A stretch of DNA of 64,000 nucleotides from Phycisphaeraceae bacterium D3-23 (GTDB taxonomy: Bacteria > Planctomycetota > Phycisphaerae > Phycisphaerales > Phycisphaeraceae): contig CP114179.1 of NCBI GenBank assembly GCA_039555135.1, positions 4,464,001 to 4,528,000 of the forward strand, given 5' to 3'. Shown here in pieces: positions 1 through 8,608 of the stretch (position 1 is its first letter; each line of letters starts with the position of its first letter). A program made the position numbers and the translations under genes. The notes under the pieces were generated by a model that was given only the letters and a program-made list of their open reading frames with translations, did no database searches and was not told where the DNA came from.

Positions 1-39
1 GCCGCGCGTATGATCTGATGAACTCAAGGCGTTTGGCTC

Positions 40-966
40 ATGATTCAAATCTCCGATATGCGCGTGGACTACGACGGCTTCACCGCCGTGCGTGGCCTGT
101 CGCTTGAGATCGAGGCCGGACAGGTCTTCGGGCTCATCGGGCCCAACGGCGCGGGCAAAACCAGCACCATCCGCGTCCTCGCGACGCTCCAGGAACCCAC
201 CTACGGCGAGGTCCATGTCGGCGGGTTCGATGTCGCCGAGCAGCCCGACCAGGTCCACGGCATCCTCGGCTTCATGCCCGACCTCGCGCCCGTCTACGAC
301 GACCTCAAAGTCTGGGAGTTCCTCGACCTCTTCGCCTCGGCCTACTTTATCGACCGACGCGAACGCAAAAAACGCATCGACGAAGTCCTCGACATGGTCG
401 AGCTCGGCGGGAAACGCGACGTCAAGGGCGGCACCCTGTCGCGCGGGATGACACAGCGCTGCGTCCTGGCCAAAACGCTGCTGCATCGGCCCCGGGTCCT
501 GCTGCTCGACGAGCCCGCGAGCGGCGTCGACCCGATCGCGCGCATCGAGTTTCGCAAGATCCTCCGCCGACTCGCGGCCGAGGGGCGCACGGTGCTCGTC
601 TCGTCGCATATCCTCACCGAGCTGGCGGACATGTGCGACTCGATCGGCGTGATGCAGCAGGGCGAGATGATCGAGTCGGGCCGGATCGACGACATTGTCG
701 CGCGGATGCAGCCCAAGCGGGTCGTCGAGATCGACTGCCCCGGCGCGGCCGACACGGCGGTGGGGCTGCTCGCCGGTCGGCCCGGCGTCGTCGCGATCAC
801 CCACGAGGGCAAGAAGCTCTCCATCGAGTTCGAGGGCGACGAGGTCGAGCTCGCCGGGCTCCTGCGCTACCTCGTCGCCAGCGGCGTCGCGGTGACGCGC
901 TTCGTCGAGCACAAGATGAACGTCGAGGACATCATGATGGAGCTCGGCGCCAAGGAGGTCTCGTGA
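40..966 (+). CDS. ABC transporter ATP-binding protein (ABC-2 type exporter)
   Basis: Cytoplasmic ATPase that should power the membrane protein encoded immediately downstream. The 308-residue product has Walker A GPNGAGKTS at residues 34-42, the signature LSRGMTQR, Walker B LLLDEPASG followed by VDP, and a switch-region histidine in VSSHI. The C-terminal third, after about residue 215, resembles the extra domain of CcmA/NatA-like ATPases that pair with ABC-2 permeases. Its stop overlaps the GTG start of the permease (GTGA), so the two are translationally coupled. The substrate cannot be told from sequence. Family assignment is firm, transported compound unknown. Confidence 0.95.
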   Translation: MIQISDMRVDYDGFTAVRGLSLEIEAGQVFGLIGPNGAGKTSTIRVLATLQEPTYGEVHVGGFDVAEQPDQVHGILGFMPDLAPVYDDLKVWEFLDLFASAYFIDRRERKKRIDEVLDMVELGGKRDVKGGTLSRGMTQRCVLAKTLLHRPRVLLLDEPASGVDPIARIEFRKILRRLAAEGRTVLVSSHILTELADMCDSIGVMQQGEMIESGRIDDIVARMQPKRVVEIDCPGAADTAVGLLAGRPGVVAITHEGKKLSIEFEGDEVELAGLLRYLVASGVAVTRFVEHKMNVEDIMMELGAKEVS

Positions 967-2783
967 CAAACCCTCCAACGACCGCGCTGGGCCGAGTACT
1001 CAAGCTGCTGGGCGAACTCAACATCGCTGCCAACCCGCTGGTGCTGCGCGGCATCCGGACGCGCCTGCGACTGAACGCGCTGATCAGCGCGGCGCTCATC
1101 ACGATCACGATCTCGGGCTTCCTTTACATCTTTGTCTACAACGGCACGATCAATAACCTTCAGCCCGAGAACGCCACGCCAGAGGAGCTCGCGCGGCTCG
1201 GCCGCGCCGCCGCGAAGTCCGCGCTGATGCCGCTCATCTTCCTGCAGGGCATCATCCTCATGGTACTGGGCACAGGTGCCGCGGCCGGCGGGATCGCACG
1301 CGAACGCTCCGACCGCCTGCTCGACTACCACCGCGTCTCGCCCATGCCCCCGCACGCCAAGATCCTCGGGCTCCTCTTCGGGCTCCCGATCCGCGAATAC
1401 TTCATGTTCGTCCTCACGCTCCCGTTCGTCGGCTACGCCGCGTACAAGGGGCATGTCCCGTTCATCGCGCTCCTCCAGTTCTACATCGTCTTTATCACCT
1501 CCGTCTGGCTCTACCACCTCACGGGCATGGTCTCGGGCATGATCGTCGACCGGCCGTGGCGCGCGGGCTTCGTCGTGCAGGGCCTCGTCATCGGGCTCTA
1601 CATCGGGCTGCCCCAGCTTTCCGCCCTCGGGCTCACCTCCTTCGAGTTCCTCACCGCCAGGCCCGCGTTCTACGGCATCGTCCAGCAACACCTGCTTACC
1701 GACTGGAACGAGATCGACTCGATGAACCGCGGCTGGGAGGAGGCCCGACTCCGCCTCGCCGCGCTGCGCTGGAGCGAGGTCGCCTTCTTCAACGTCAAGA
1801 TGCACCCGCTGGTCTTCTCGCTCATGGTGCAGTCCTTCGTGCTCGCGATCCTCTACACCGTCATCCACCGCAAGTGGCTGGGCGAGGCGCGCCTCGCGCT
1901 GTCTAAACCCACCGGGCTCATCTTCTTCGCGCTGCTCCAGTTCTTCGTGCTCGGCTCGCTGCTCGGGCTGCTCTGGGACACCGCCTCCTTCACCGAGATG
2001 GTCGAGCGCGGGGGCAACATCGCCAACGTCGTGTCGCGCGGCGAACAGTGGGTGGTCTGGCGTTTCGCGTTCGCGGCGTTGGGCGTCTCGGGGATCGCGG
2101 GCACCATTTTGCTGCATGTCATCACGCCGACCTGGCACCAACAAGTCAACGCGCTACGCAAGGCAAGACGGCGGGGCCGACAGCACCTGCCGCTTTTGTC
2201 GGACGCCGCGTCGCCTTGGCCTGTCGCGCTGGGCGTGATCGTGATGAGTACGCTGGCCTACCTGCTGATCGTCCGCGCGATCGCCCAGGCAGGCGTGCTC
2301 GACGACGGCCCACACATGGGCGCGGCCTGGGGCGGCATCGCCTTCCTGTCGCTGGCGATCGCGACCGTGTTCCTCCTGCGTGAACAGGTCGGCGCCAAGC
2401 CCTTCACGATGGCGATGTTCCTGTTCTGGGTCGTGCCGTTCCTGGCCTGGGCGATCATGTACTTCGGGCTCAAGCGGGAGATACTCGCGGTCTTCATCTG
2501 CCTGCCGTGCCCGGTCACGACGATCTACCTCTTCACCGTGCTGCTCGTACACGACCCGGACAGCGGCGCGATGGCCTTCGATATGATGCCCGACGAGATC
2601 GGCGGCGTCGCCGAGCTGATGGGCATCCTCGGGGTCGTCGGTTATGGGGTGGTCACGGTCGCGCTGGCGGTGACATGGTACTACCGCCGTCGGCGGCTGC
2701 TGCGCAGCGCCGAAGTCGAGCCCGAACCTACCGCGTGGCCCGCACCACATCCAGAATCCCCGCCGCGCCCAGCAGCAGACTGA
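963..2783 (+). CDS. ABC-2 type transporter membrane protein
   Basis: Membrane partner of the upstream ATPase, 606 residues from a GTG start that overlaps the ATPase stop. Longer in-frame extensions upstream only reread the ATPase gene in another frame, so the GTG was chosen. Many hydrophobic segments are visible: one near the N-terminus, a cluster around residues 85-260, one after about 290, and more in the C-terminal half. The size and layout fit a large ABC-2 permease. The C-terminus is proline-rich and soluble. Its last 56 bases overlap the 3' end of the convergent prenyltransferase gene. No substrate-specific motif is recognised. Confidence 0.85.
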   Translation: MTNPPTTALGRVLKLLGELNIAANPLVLRGIRTRLRLNALISAALITITISGFLYIFVYNGTINNLQPENATPEELARLGRAAAKSALMPLIFLQGIILMVLGTGAAAGGIARERSDRLLDYHRVSPMPPHAKILGLLFGLPIREYFMFVLTLPFVGYAAYKGHVPFIALLQFYIVFITSVWLYHLTGMVSGMIVDRPWRAGFVVQGLVIGLYIGLPQLSALGLTSFEFLTARPAFYGIVQQHLLTDWNEIDSMNRGWEEARLRLAALRWSEVAFFNVKMHPLVFSLMVQSFVLAILYTVIHRKWLGEARLALSKPTGLIFFALLQFFVLGSLLGLLWDTASFTEMVERGGNIANVVSRGEQWVVWRFAFAALGVSGIAGTILLHVITPTWHQQVNALRKARRRGRQHLPLLSDAASPWPVALGVIVMSTLAYLLIVRAIAQAGVLDDGPHMGAAWGGIAFLSLAIATVFLLREQVGAKPFTMAMFLFWVVPFLAWAIMYFGLKREILAVFICLPCPVTTIYLFTVLLVHDPDSGAMAFDMMPDEIGGVAELMGILGVVGYGVVTVALAVTWYYRRRRLLRSAEVEPEPTAWPAPHPESPPRPAAD

Positions 2784-3651
2784 TCACGCCGTTGACGGTG
2801 AAGAACGCCATGTTGAGGCGGTTGGTCTTGCTGCCCCAAACCAGTGTGTGTTCGACAACGAGCAGCGCAATGGTGACCACAACCGCCGCGAGGAAAAACG
2901 CGCCCACCAGCGGGCACGCCCACCAACAGGTCAGCAGCAGCGCCGACGCGCCGAAGTGCAGCACCCGGCTCACCCAGAGGGCACGTTGGGGCCCGAGGCG
3001 CGACGGCATCGAGAACAGCCCCGCCGAGCGGTCATGCTCCGTGTCCTGCAGCGCGTAGATCACATCGAACCCCGCAACCCAGCAGAGCACCATCGCCGAC
3101 AACAACCAGACGGCCGGCGAGGCCGCAGGGAAGCCCGGCTCGATCGCGATCGCAGCGGCGACCGGGCTCAGCGCCAGCGTGCAGCCCAAAAACAGGTGGC
3201 ACAGCCACGTGAACCGTTTTGTATAGCTGTAGGTGCCCAGCACCAAAAGTACAGCCGGGGAAAGTAGGAGGGGCCAGGCATTCTTATAGAACAGCCAGAA
3301 CCCGCCCGCCGACAACACAAAGCCCAACCCGCACAGTAACGATGCGCCAAGCATCGCGCCCCGCGACACCCGGCCCGCCGGCACCGCCCGGCCCGCCGTC
3401 CGAGGGTTCGCCGCATCCAGCGCGGCGTCGGCCCAGCGATTGATCGTCATCGCGAACGTCCGCGCCATCACCATGCAGACGACGACAAGCACGAACTCGC
3501 CCCAGCCGGGCAGCCGCCCTGCCCAGCGCGCCGCCAAGAAAGCGCCCAGCAACGCGAAAGGCATCGCAAACACCGTGTGCGACAGCTTGATGTCACGGGC
3601 GATATGCCCGACCACACCCAGCGGGTTCGGCCTCGCGTCAAGTGAAGTCAA
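2728..3651 (-). CDS. UbiA-family prenyltransferase (MqnP/UbiA-like)
   Basis: Integral membrane prenyltransferase of 307 residues that attaches a polyprenyl chain to an aromatic quinone precursor. The Asp-rich motif NRWADAALDAANPRT near residues 70-85 matches the NxxxDxxxD site of UbiA enzymes, and a second acidic segment (DVIYALQDTEHD) lies near residues 190-205. About eight hydrophobic helices are visible. The start overlaps the stop of the UbiX-like gene by four bases (ATGA), so the pair is co-translated. In organisms that use the futalosine route to menaquinone, such UbiA/UbiX pairs are named MqnP and MqnM. That pathway assignment is inferred because other mqn genes are not in the window. 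Confidence 0.88.
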   Translation of the reverse strand: MTSLDARPNPLGVVGHIARDIKLSHTVFAMPFALLGAFLAARWAGRLPGWGEFVLVVVCMVMARTFAMTINRWADAALDAANPRTAGRAVPAGRVSRGAMLGASLLCGLGFVLSAGGFWLFYKNAWPLLLSPAVLLVLGTYSYTKRFTWLCHLFLGCTLALSPVAAAIAIEPGFPAASPAVWLLSAMVLCWVAGFDVIYALQDTEHDRSAGLFSMPSRLGPQRALWVSRVLHFGASALLLTCWWACPLVGAFFLAAVVVTIALLVVEHTLVWGSKTNRLNMAFFTVNGVISLLLGAAGILDVVRATR

Positions 3652-4298
3652 TCCGCCCGCTCCGTCGCCGCCGCTTCGCCCCAGCGCACATCCAGATCGT
3701 GCTCGACGCCAACCAAGTCCAGCACCCGCGCGACGACGAAGTCAACGAGGTCGTCGATCGTCTTTGGCATCATGTAGAAGCCGGGCTGGGCCGGGCATAC
3801 AACCGCCCCCGCCTCAGTCACTTGCTGCATGTTGCGGATGTCGACCAGCGAAAGCGGCATCTCGCGGTGAACAAGCACGAGCTTTCGGCGCTCCTTTAGC
3901 GTCACATGCGCAGCACGGTGGACCAGGTTCTGCGCCATGCCTGTCGCGATACAGCCCATCGTGTTTGAGGAGCAGGGGACAACAACCATGCCGTCGTGGC
4001 GGAACGAGCCCGACGCGATGGATGCGCCGACATCGCGGAAGGCGTGGAGCGTGAGATTGTCGGGCGTGGCTGAGCCCCCGGGCAGGCCCGCGAGCGCGGC
4101 GAGGTTGCCATGAGAGCCGCCCATGCCTTCGAGGCCGAGCTCGTCATGCAAGAGCCGCTGGCCCATGGGCGAGATCACGAGGTGAGTCTCGATGCCCTGC
4201 GCAACGACAAGCTGGATCAGCCGACGCGCATAGCATGCGCCGCTCGCACCGGTGATGGCGATGACCAGCCGCTTGGGTTGTGAGGAAACGAGGTCCAC
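3648..4298 (-). CDS. ubiX: UbiX-family flavin prenyltransferase
   Basis: Makes prenylated FMN from FMN and a dimethylallyl phosphate donor, the cofactor of UbiD-type decarboxylases. The 216-residue product starts with GTG, whose first base is shared with the stop of the upstream unknown gene. It opens with the typical flavin-binding ITGASGACYARRL, and has the family segments VVPCSSNTMGCIATG and KERRKLVLVHREMPLS. Length and order match UbiX/Pad1. It is translationally coupled to the UbiA-like gene downstream, suggesting quinone synthesis. No UbiD-like decarboxylase was found in the window, so the partner must be elsewhere. Confidence 0.93.
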   Translation of the reverse strand: MDLVSSQPKRLVIAITGASGACYARRLIQLVVAQGIETHLVISPMGQRLLHDELGLEGMGGSHGNLAALAGLPGGSATPDNLTLHAFRDVGASIASGSFRHDGMVVVPCSSNTMGCIATGMAQNLVHRAAHVTLKERRKLVLVHREMPLSLVDIRNMQQVTEAGAVVCPAQPGFYMMPKTIDDLVDFVVARVLDLVGVEHDLDVRWGEAAATERAD

Positions 4299-5167
4299 TA
4301 GTCGATCTCGATGTGGGGTTCGGGCGTCGCGGCGGGGGTGATTCCTGAGTTGCCTGGTCGGCGTGCGACGGTCTTACGCGTGAGGTGGATGGCGTCGTCG
4401 TGGATTTCGATGCCGGTGATCCGGCCGTTACGGCCGCTGTTGTCGCCGCTGTCGATGGGCACGTCCATCGGGCCAAACGCCTGTCCGGTGAAGAGCTTCA
4501 TCAGGCGGACCTCGCCAAACTCGCGTTCGCCGCCGACGATCTCGCCGATGCGTTCGAGCGCCTGGGCGCGGGGCAGCGTGAGTTCCCCCCCGCGCGCCGA
4601 GACGAGGTTGCTCGTGATGATCCCGGCCGGGGTCGCGGTGACATCGAGTGTCATGCTGAAGACCTGGTGCAGATTGGGCCCGTCGTATTCGAATGCGACG
4701 ATCAGCCGACCGTGCCCGTCACTGGTCACCATGATGCCCTTAACCGCATCAGGCAACGGCGTGCCCTGGCTCTCGAGGATGGCGGGCATCTCGACCTCGA
4801 GCAGGATGTTGAGATCGTCGTAGGGGATGATGATCGTGCGGGTATCACCCAGCAGTCGGGCTTCGGCGTCGGGCGACTCGATCAAGTCTTGTATCGCGTG
4901 TTCTTCGCCGAACGCGCTCCATTCATGCCCGAAGCGGGCCAGGAACGAGCCAGCACGCTCTTGCTTCTGCTCGGCAGGGAGCATCGCGAGCATCTCGCTG
5001 TTCGCCTGCCAGTAGCTGGGCTTGGCGGTCCACTGCTTGTATTTGAAGCCCGCGAGGACGAGGCCGACCACGATCAATGTGAACAACACAAAGCCGACAC
5101 GACGAAGCAACCGACGCTTGCGCGGCGGCTTGGACTTGTCACGCGATGCGGTCGTCGCCTGGCTCAT
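4298..5167 (-). CDS. Membrane-anchored protein of unknown function
   Basis: A 289-residue product with a basic N-terminus, then one hydrophobic segment (about residues 24-44) and a soluble domain of roughly 240 residues, predicted outside the membrane. The start at 5167 was chosen because its ATG overlaps the TGA of the upstream gene (ATGA); the longer open frame only rereads that gene. No family is recognised. The soluble part is acidic and mixed alpha/beta in appearance. It lies in a tightly coupled minus-strand group ending in ubiX and the ubiA-like gene, but nothing in its sequence connects it to quinone synthesis. Confidence 0.75.
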   Translation of the reverse strand: MSQATTASRDKSKPPRKRRLLRRVGFVLFTLIVVGLVLAGFKYKQWTAKPSYWQANSEMLAMLPAEQKQERAGSFLARFGHEWSAFGEEHAIQDLIESPDAEARLLGDTRTIIIPYDDLNILLEVEMPAILESQGTPLPDAVKGIMVTSDGHGRLIVAFEYDGPNLHQVFSMTLDVTATPAGIITSNLVSARGGELTLPRAQALERIGEIVGGEREFGEVRLMKLFTGQAFGPMDVPIDSGDNSGRNGRITGIEIHDDAIHLTRKTVARRPGNSGITPAATPEPHIEID

Positions 5168-5838
5168 CGGACCTCGCTGTGCTGGACCGCGCGGGCGGCG
5201 TCGGCCAGAGCCTGGTGCAAAAGCTCGTGGTCGCCGACTGCCGACAGCGCTGCCTCGATTTGCGTGACGCGCTCGACCGTGCCGGGCTCGGCGGTGATGG
5301 ACGCCAACGCGGCGTTGCCCAGCGCTTCGCTCGCCTCCATCCACCAGTGCGCGGCGGTGAGCGCCGTGCCCGAGCCGCCGGGTGTCCAATGCGATTGCCA
5401 GTCGGCCGACGGGGCGGGGCGGTCGGCGGTGTAGTCCGTGCCGGAGAGACCGCGCAGGGTCCAGATCGCGTCGCCGGCCGGCTCGGCGTAGAGGACTTCG
5501 ATCGGTTGGCCTGCTGCGTCCTGTGCGATCTGCTGCGCCTGCTCCGCAGAATGCGGCGCGGTGATGACCAGGCATCCGGCGTCGAGTCCATCGAGTAATG
5601 CGTCGGGACAGCCCGCGCAATCCGCAGTGCCCAGACGGATTTTCCCTTCGAGTGCGGCCTGCCGCATCAGCCGACGCGCCTCCTGCAACGGCAAAACAAC
5701 CCGGGCGTAGTCAGTCCAGTTGGCCGCCTCTCGCGCCAGCGCGAGGGCCTCGACACAGAGCGTTTCACAGCGCGGGTAGTCGCGGTCGGTCAACGCCTGG
5801 CTGGCGGTCTGCATCAGGGTGTCGAGCGGGTTGGCCAT
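5164..5838 (-). CDS. Unknown protein with N-terminal TPR-like helices
   Basis: A 224-residue soluble protein without signal peptide. The first 60 residues form two amphipathic helices that read like a tetratricopeptide unit (alternating Ala/Leu positions, DYPRCETLCVEALALAREA). A CxGC pair follows near residue 75, and the rest has no recognised motif. It starts the coupled group running toward the ubiX/ubiA pair, with a four-base overlap to the next gene. Function not known; similar short helical proteins are common in planctomycetes. Confidence 0.75.
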   Translation of the reverse strand: MANPLDTLMQTASQALTDRDYPRCETLCVEALALAREAANWTDYARVVLPLQEARRLMRQAALEGKIRLGTADCAGCPDALLDGLDAGCLVITAPHSAEQAQQIAQDAAGQPIEVLYAEPAGDAIWTLRGLSGTDYTADRPAPSADWQSHWTPGGSGTALTAAHWWMEASEALGNAALASITAEPGTVERVTQIEAALSAVGDHELLHQALADAARAVQHSEVR

Positions 5839-5881
5839 CCCCAGATTCTACCCGCGCCCCGGCCATCGGGAGCAGACATCT

Positions 5882-6919
5882 TTATAGCCAGCGCAGCGCA
5901 ATCAGGAGCACCGGCAGAGGGATCAGGAAAAACGCGACCGTGTTGACGGCCCAGACGCTGCTGGCCATGCGGGCGTCAAGGTGGAACAGGTTCGAGAGGA
6001 TCACCGTCTGGATCGCCGAGGGCATGAACGCGAGGAGCATGAGAGACTGCACCATCAGCGGCGGGGGCGGGTCGACGATGCCCAGGTGCATCGCGCCCAG
6101 CAGGAGCGCCCCGGCGAATAGCGGCAGGGCGAAGAACTTGATCCCGGCGAGCAGTAGGTGCGCCCTCGCGTTGGGCCTGATCTCGCTGAGGTGAAGCCGC
6201 ATGCCAACGCCAAAGTAGGCGGTGGCCGCACCGAGATAGAAGAGGATCTTCAGGAGGTGCCAGTCGTGTACGGCCTGCGGGAACGGGACCCGGAGATAGG
6301 CGAGCGCGACGCCGACCGCGGCGAGGTAGAACATCATCGCCTTCCAGTCCACAAAGCTTCGGACGATGACGGTGCGCAGCGGCGCGTCGCCTTGGCCGTG
6401 GTCTCCGAGTTTGTAGGCGATCGGGAATAGCAGGAAGACGGTGGCGGCGGACATCGTCATAACGTGGAGGACGCCGTAGGCCAGCGCGTTGTAGGCCAGG
6501 GCCTCGGCATCTGCTCCGCTGGCGATTTCGCTTGCCAGCAGGTCGGGGGAGGGCAGCAAGGTGTAGCAGAGGAAAGCCCCGAGGGTGAAGCCACTGTTAC
6601 CCGTGCCCGCCGCGAGGACGAGGACGCCGACCCGGCTTGGCTTCATCTTCAACACACGCGCCAGCCACAGCGTCAGATACGCCGGGACCGCCACGCAAAG
6701 CGGCACGACGATCAGAACCCAGAAGTTCGCGGGGTCCGGCGCAAGGTTCCACAAGCTCAGCAGGCCGCCTACGCTCCACAGCACGACGATCGTGACCCAG
6801 TGGATCCGCCGGCTGACTTCTTCGCGCAGCCACCGCCGCTCCCGCGCGACGTAGCCCGCCACGATCGCAAGCACGCTGAACACGCACAGCACCAGGAACT
6901 CGATGGCTTTGGTATCCAT
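5882..6919 (-). CDS. AEC-family transporter (auxin efflux carrier-like permease)
   Basis: Ten-helix secondary transporter of 345 residues in the family that includes plant PIN-like carriers and bacterial malonate or malate permeases. Hydrophobic helices cover nearly the whole length, with a break in the middle and the family-typical helix-breaking segment GTGNSGFTLGAF near residue 105. The ATG at 6919 was chosen because translation from it begins just before the first helix; the alternative start adds eleven residues of unlikely composition. The gene stands between aspartate kinase and the quinone-linked group with small gaps. Substrate unknown, probably an organic anion. Confidence 0.82.
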   Translation of the reverse strand: MDTKAIEFLVLCVFSVLAIVAGYVARERRWLREEVSRRIHWVTIVVLWSVGGLLSLWNLAPDPANFWVLIVVPLCVAVPAYLTLWLARVLKMKPSRVGVLVLAAGTGNSGFTLGAFLCYTLLPSPDLLASEIASGADAEALAYNALAYGVLHVMTMSAATVFLLFPIAYKLGDHGQGDAPLRTVIVRSFVDWKAMMFYLAAVGVALAYLRVPFPQAVHDWHLLKILFYLGAATAYFGVGMRLHLSEIRPNARAHLLLAGIKFFALPLFAGALLLGAMHLGIVDPPPPLMVQSLMLLAFMPSAIQTVILSNLFHLDARMASSVWAVNTVAFFLIPLPVLLIALRWL

Positions 6920-6961
6920 GCGGTCGCACCACGGCGGGCCGGTCGCCCACAACTGCTCGGC

Positions 6962-8320
6962 CTAGTCGATCACCCGCGGCGCAGTGGTCTCGGACACAAA
7001 GGCCTGGTAGATCGCAATCACCGCCCGCTCGAACTGCTCCATGTTCACGCCGACGATGATGTTCAGCTCGCTCGAGCCCTGGTCGATCATGCGGATGTTG
7101 ACCCCCGCATCCCCCAGCGCGCCAAACAGCTTCGCCGACATGCCCGGCAGGTGCGCCATGCCACGGCCGACCGTCGCGATCAACGCAAGGTTGTTGTCGA
7201 CCTCGAGCTTGTCGGGCTTCACCGCAGCCTTGATCGCGGCGACGACCTCGTCGAGTTTACCCTCAAGTTCTTCGTCGTCGACCACGACGCTTAGCGTGTC
7301 GATCCCCGAGGGCATGTGCTCGAAGCTGATCTTGTAGTCGGCGAGTACCTCCAGCACGCGCTTGCCAAAGCCGATCTCGCTGTTCATCATCGACTTCTCA
7401 ACCTGGATGATCGTGAAGTCTTTTCGGCCGGCGATGCCGGTGATCTCGTAGCTGATCTTGGCTTTGGGGTGGTCGCTGCCGACGATCATCGTCCCGGGGT
7501 GTTCGGGGTCGTTGGTGTTGCGGATATTGACGGGGATGCCCGCGTCGCGGACGGGGAAGACCGCGTCTTCGTGCAGCACACTCGCACCGGAATACGACAG
7601 CTCGCGGAGCTCGCGGTAGGTGACGACCTCAATGGTGTACGCATCCGCCACGATGCGTGGGTCGGTGATCAACAGGCCATGCACATCGGTCCAGTTCTCG
7701 TAGACATCCGCCCCGACGCCGCGTGCAATAATCGCGCCCGTCACGTCCGAGCCGCCCCGACTGAACGTCTTGACGTTGCCGTCGGGGCCCATCCCGTAGA
7801 ACCCCGGCACGACAGCGCGGCCGACGTTGCCCAGGCGTGCGTCCACCGCCGCGTAGGTGCGCGGCTCGTCGAGCCGACCGTCTGCGCCGAAGTGGATCAG
7901 GTCCACCGGCTCGATGAAGTCGCAATCCAGCAGCGCCGCGAGGATCCGGCCGTTGATCGCTTCACCCCGGCTGGCGGCGTAGTCGGCGTTGAGCCCGTGC
8001 TTGCCGTTGTAGGCGATCCGCTCGCGTGCCTCATCGAGCAGCGGGTCGAGGTCCAGCGATAAGCCCAGGGCCTCTACAATCTGCCGGAACCGCTGACATA
8101 CCGGGCCAAACGCCTCCTCGAACGTCAGGCCCCGGCTAGCTAGCTCATGGCAGAGGTACAGCAGGTCCGTGACCTTCGTGTCGTCCGCGTGCCGCTTACC
8201 CGGGGCAGAGGGAACGATGAATCGACGGCCCGGGTCGGCCTCGATGATGGCCTGCACCTTGCGGATCTGCTTCGCGTCCGCCAGCGAGGTCCCGCCGAAT
8301 TTTGAGACGATGGTCTGCAT
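6962..8320 (-). CDS. lysC: Aspartate kinase
   Basis: Phosphorylates aspartate, the first step toward lysine, threonine, methionine and diaminopimelate. The 452-residue protein has the N-terminal SKFGGTSLAD nucleotide-binding motif, the catalytic segment FSRGGSDVTGAI near residue 190 and two C-terminal ACT domains (from about residue 300), which are the usual site of feedback inhibition. The length fits monofunctional enzymes related to the ThrA/LysC class and not the short alpha/beta type. No fused homoserine dehydrogenase is present. dapF, a later step of the same pathway, lies about 6 kb away but is not in the same transcript. Confidence 0.95.
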   Translation of the reverse strand: MQTIVSKFGGTSLADAKQIRKVQAIIEADPGRRFIVPSAPGKRHADDTKVTDLLYLCHELASRGLTFEEAFGPVCQRFRQIVEALGLSLDLDPLLDEARERIAYNGKHGLNADYAASRGEAINGRILAALLDCDFIEPVDLIHFGADGRLDEPRTYAAVDARLGNVGRAVVPGFYGMGPDGNVKTFSRGGSDVTGAIIARGVGADVYENWTDVHGLLITDPRIVADAYTIEVVTYRELRELSYSGASVLHEDAVFPVRDAGIPVNIRNTNDPEHPGTMIVGSDHPKAKISYEITGIAGRKDFTIIQVEKSMMNSEIGFGKRVLEVLADYKISFEHMPSGIDTLSVVVDDEELEGKLDEVVAAIKAAVKPDKLEVDNNLALIATVGRGMAHLPGMSAKLFGALGDAGVNIRMIDQGSSELNIIVGVNMEQFERAVIAIYQAFVSETTAPRVID

Positions 8321-8608
8321 GTTTTGATCGTGTTACGGGGGGCAAACTACCCTGATACGGCGGGCCAAACGCCCGCCGCGAAGCCCGCCACCATATCGCA
8401 TCTACTGCTCAGACGCGACGCGCCGTTTTGACGCCCACCGCCCAGCCACTAGAATCATTCGCTTCGGAACGCGCTGTCAGAAGCCGTCCGAACCCGTACC
8501 CATTGCGTTTTTCCCTTATTCGCAACCACGGCGATGGACCGCCGTCAACGCATGCGAACTCGGCGGCTTCGCCGCCAACCAACCACCGCTCCCAAGGACA
8601 CACACCCG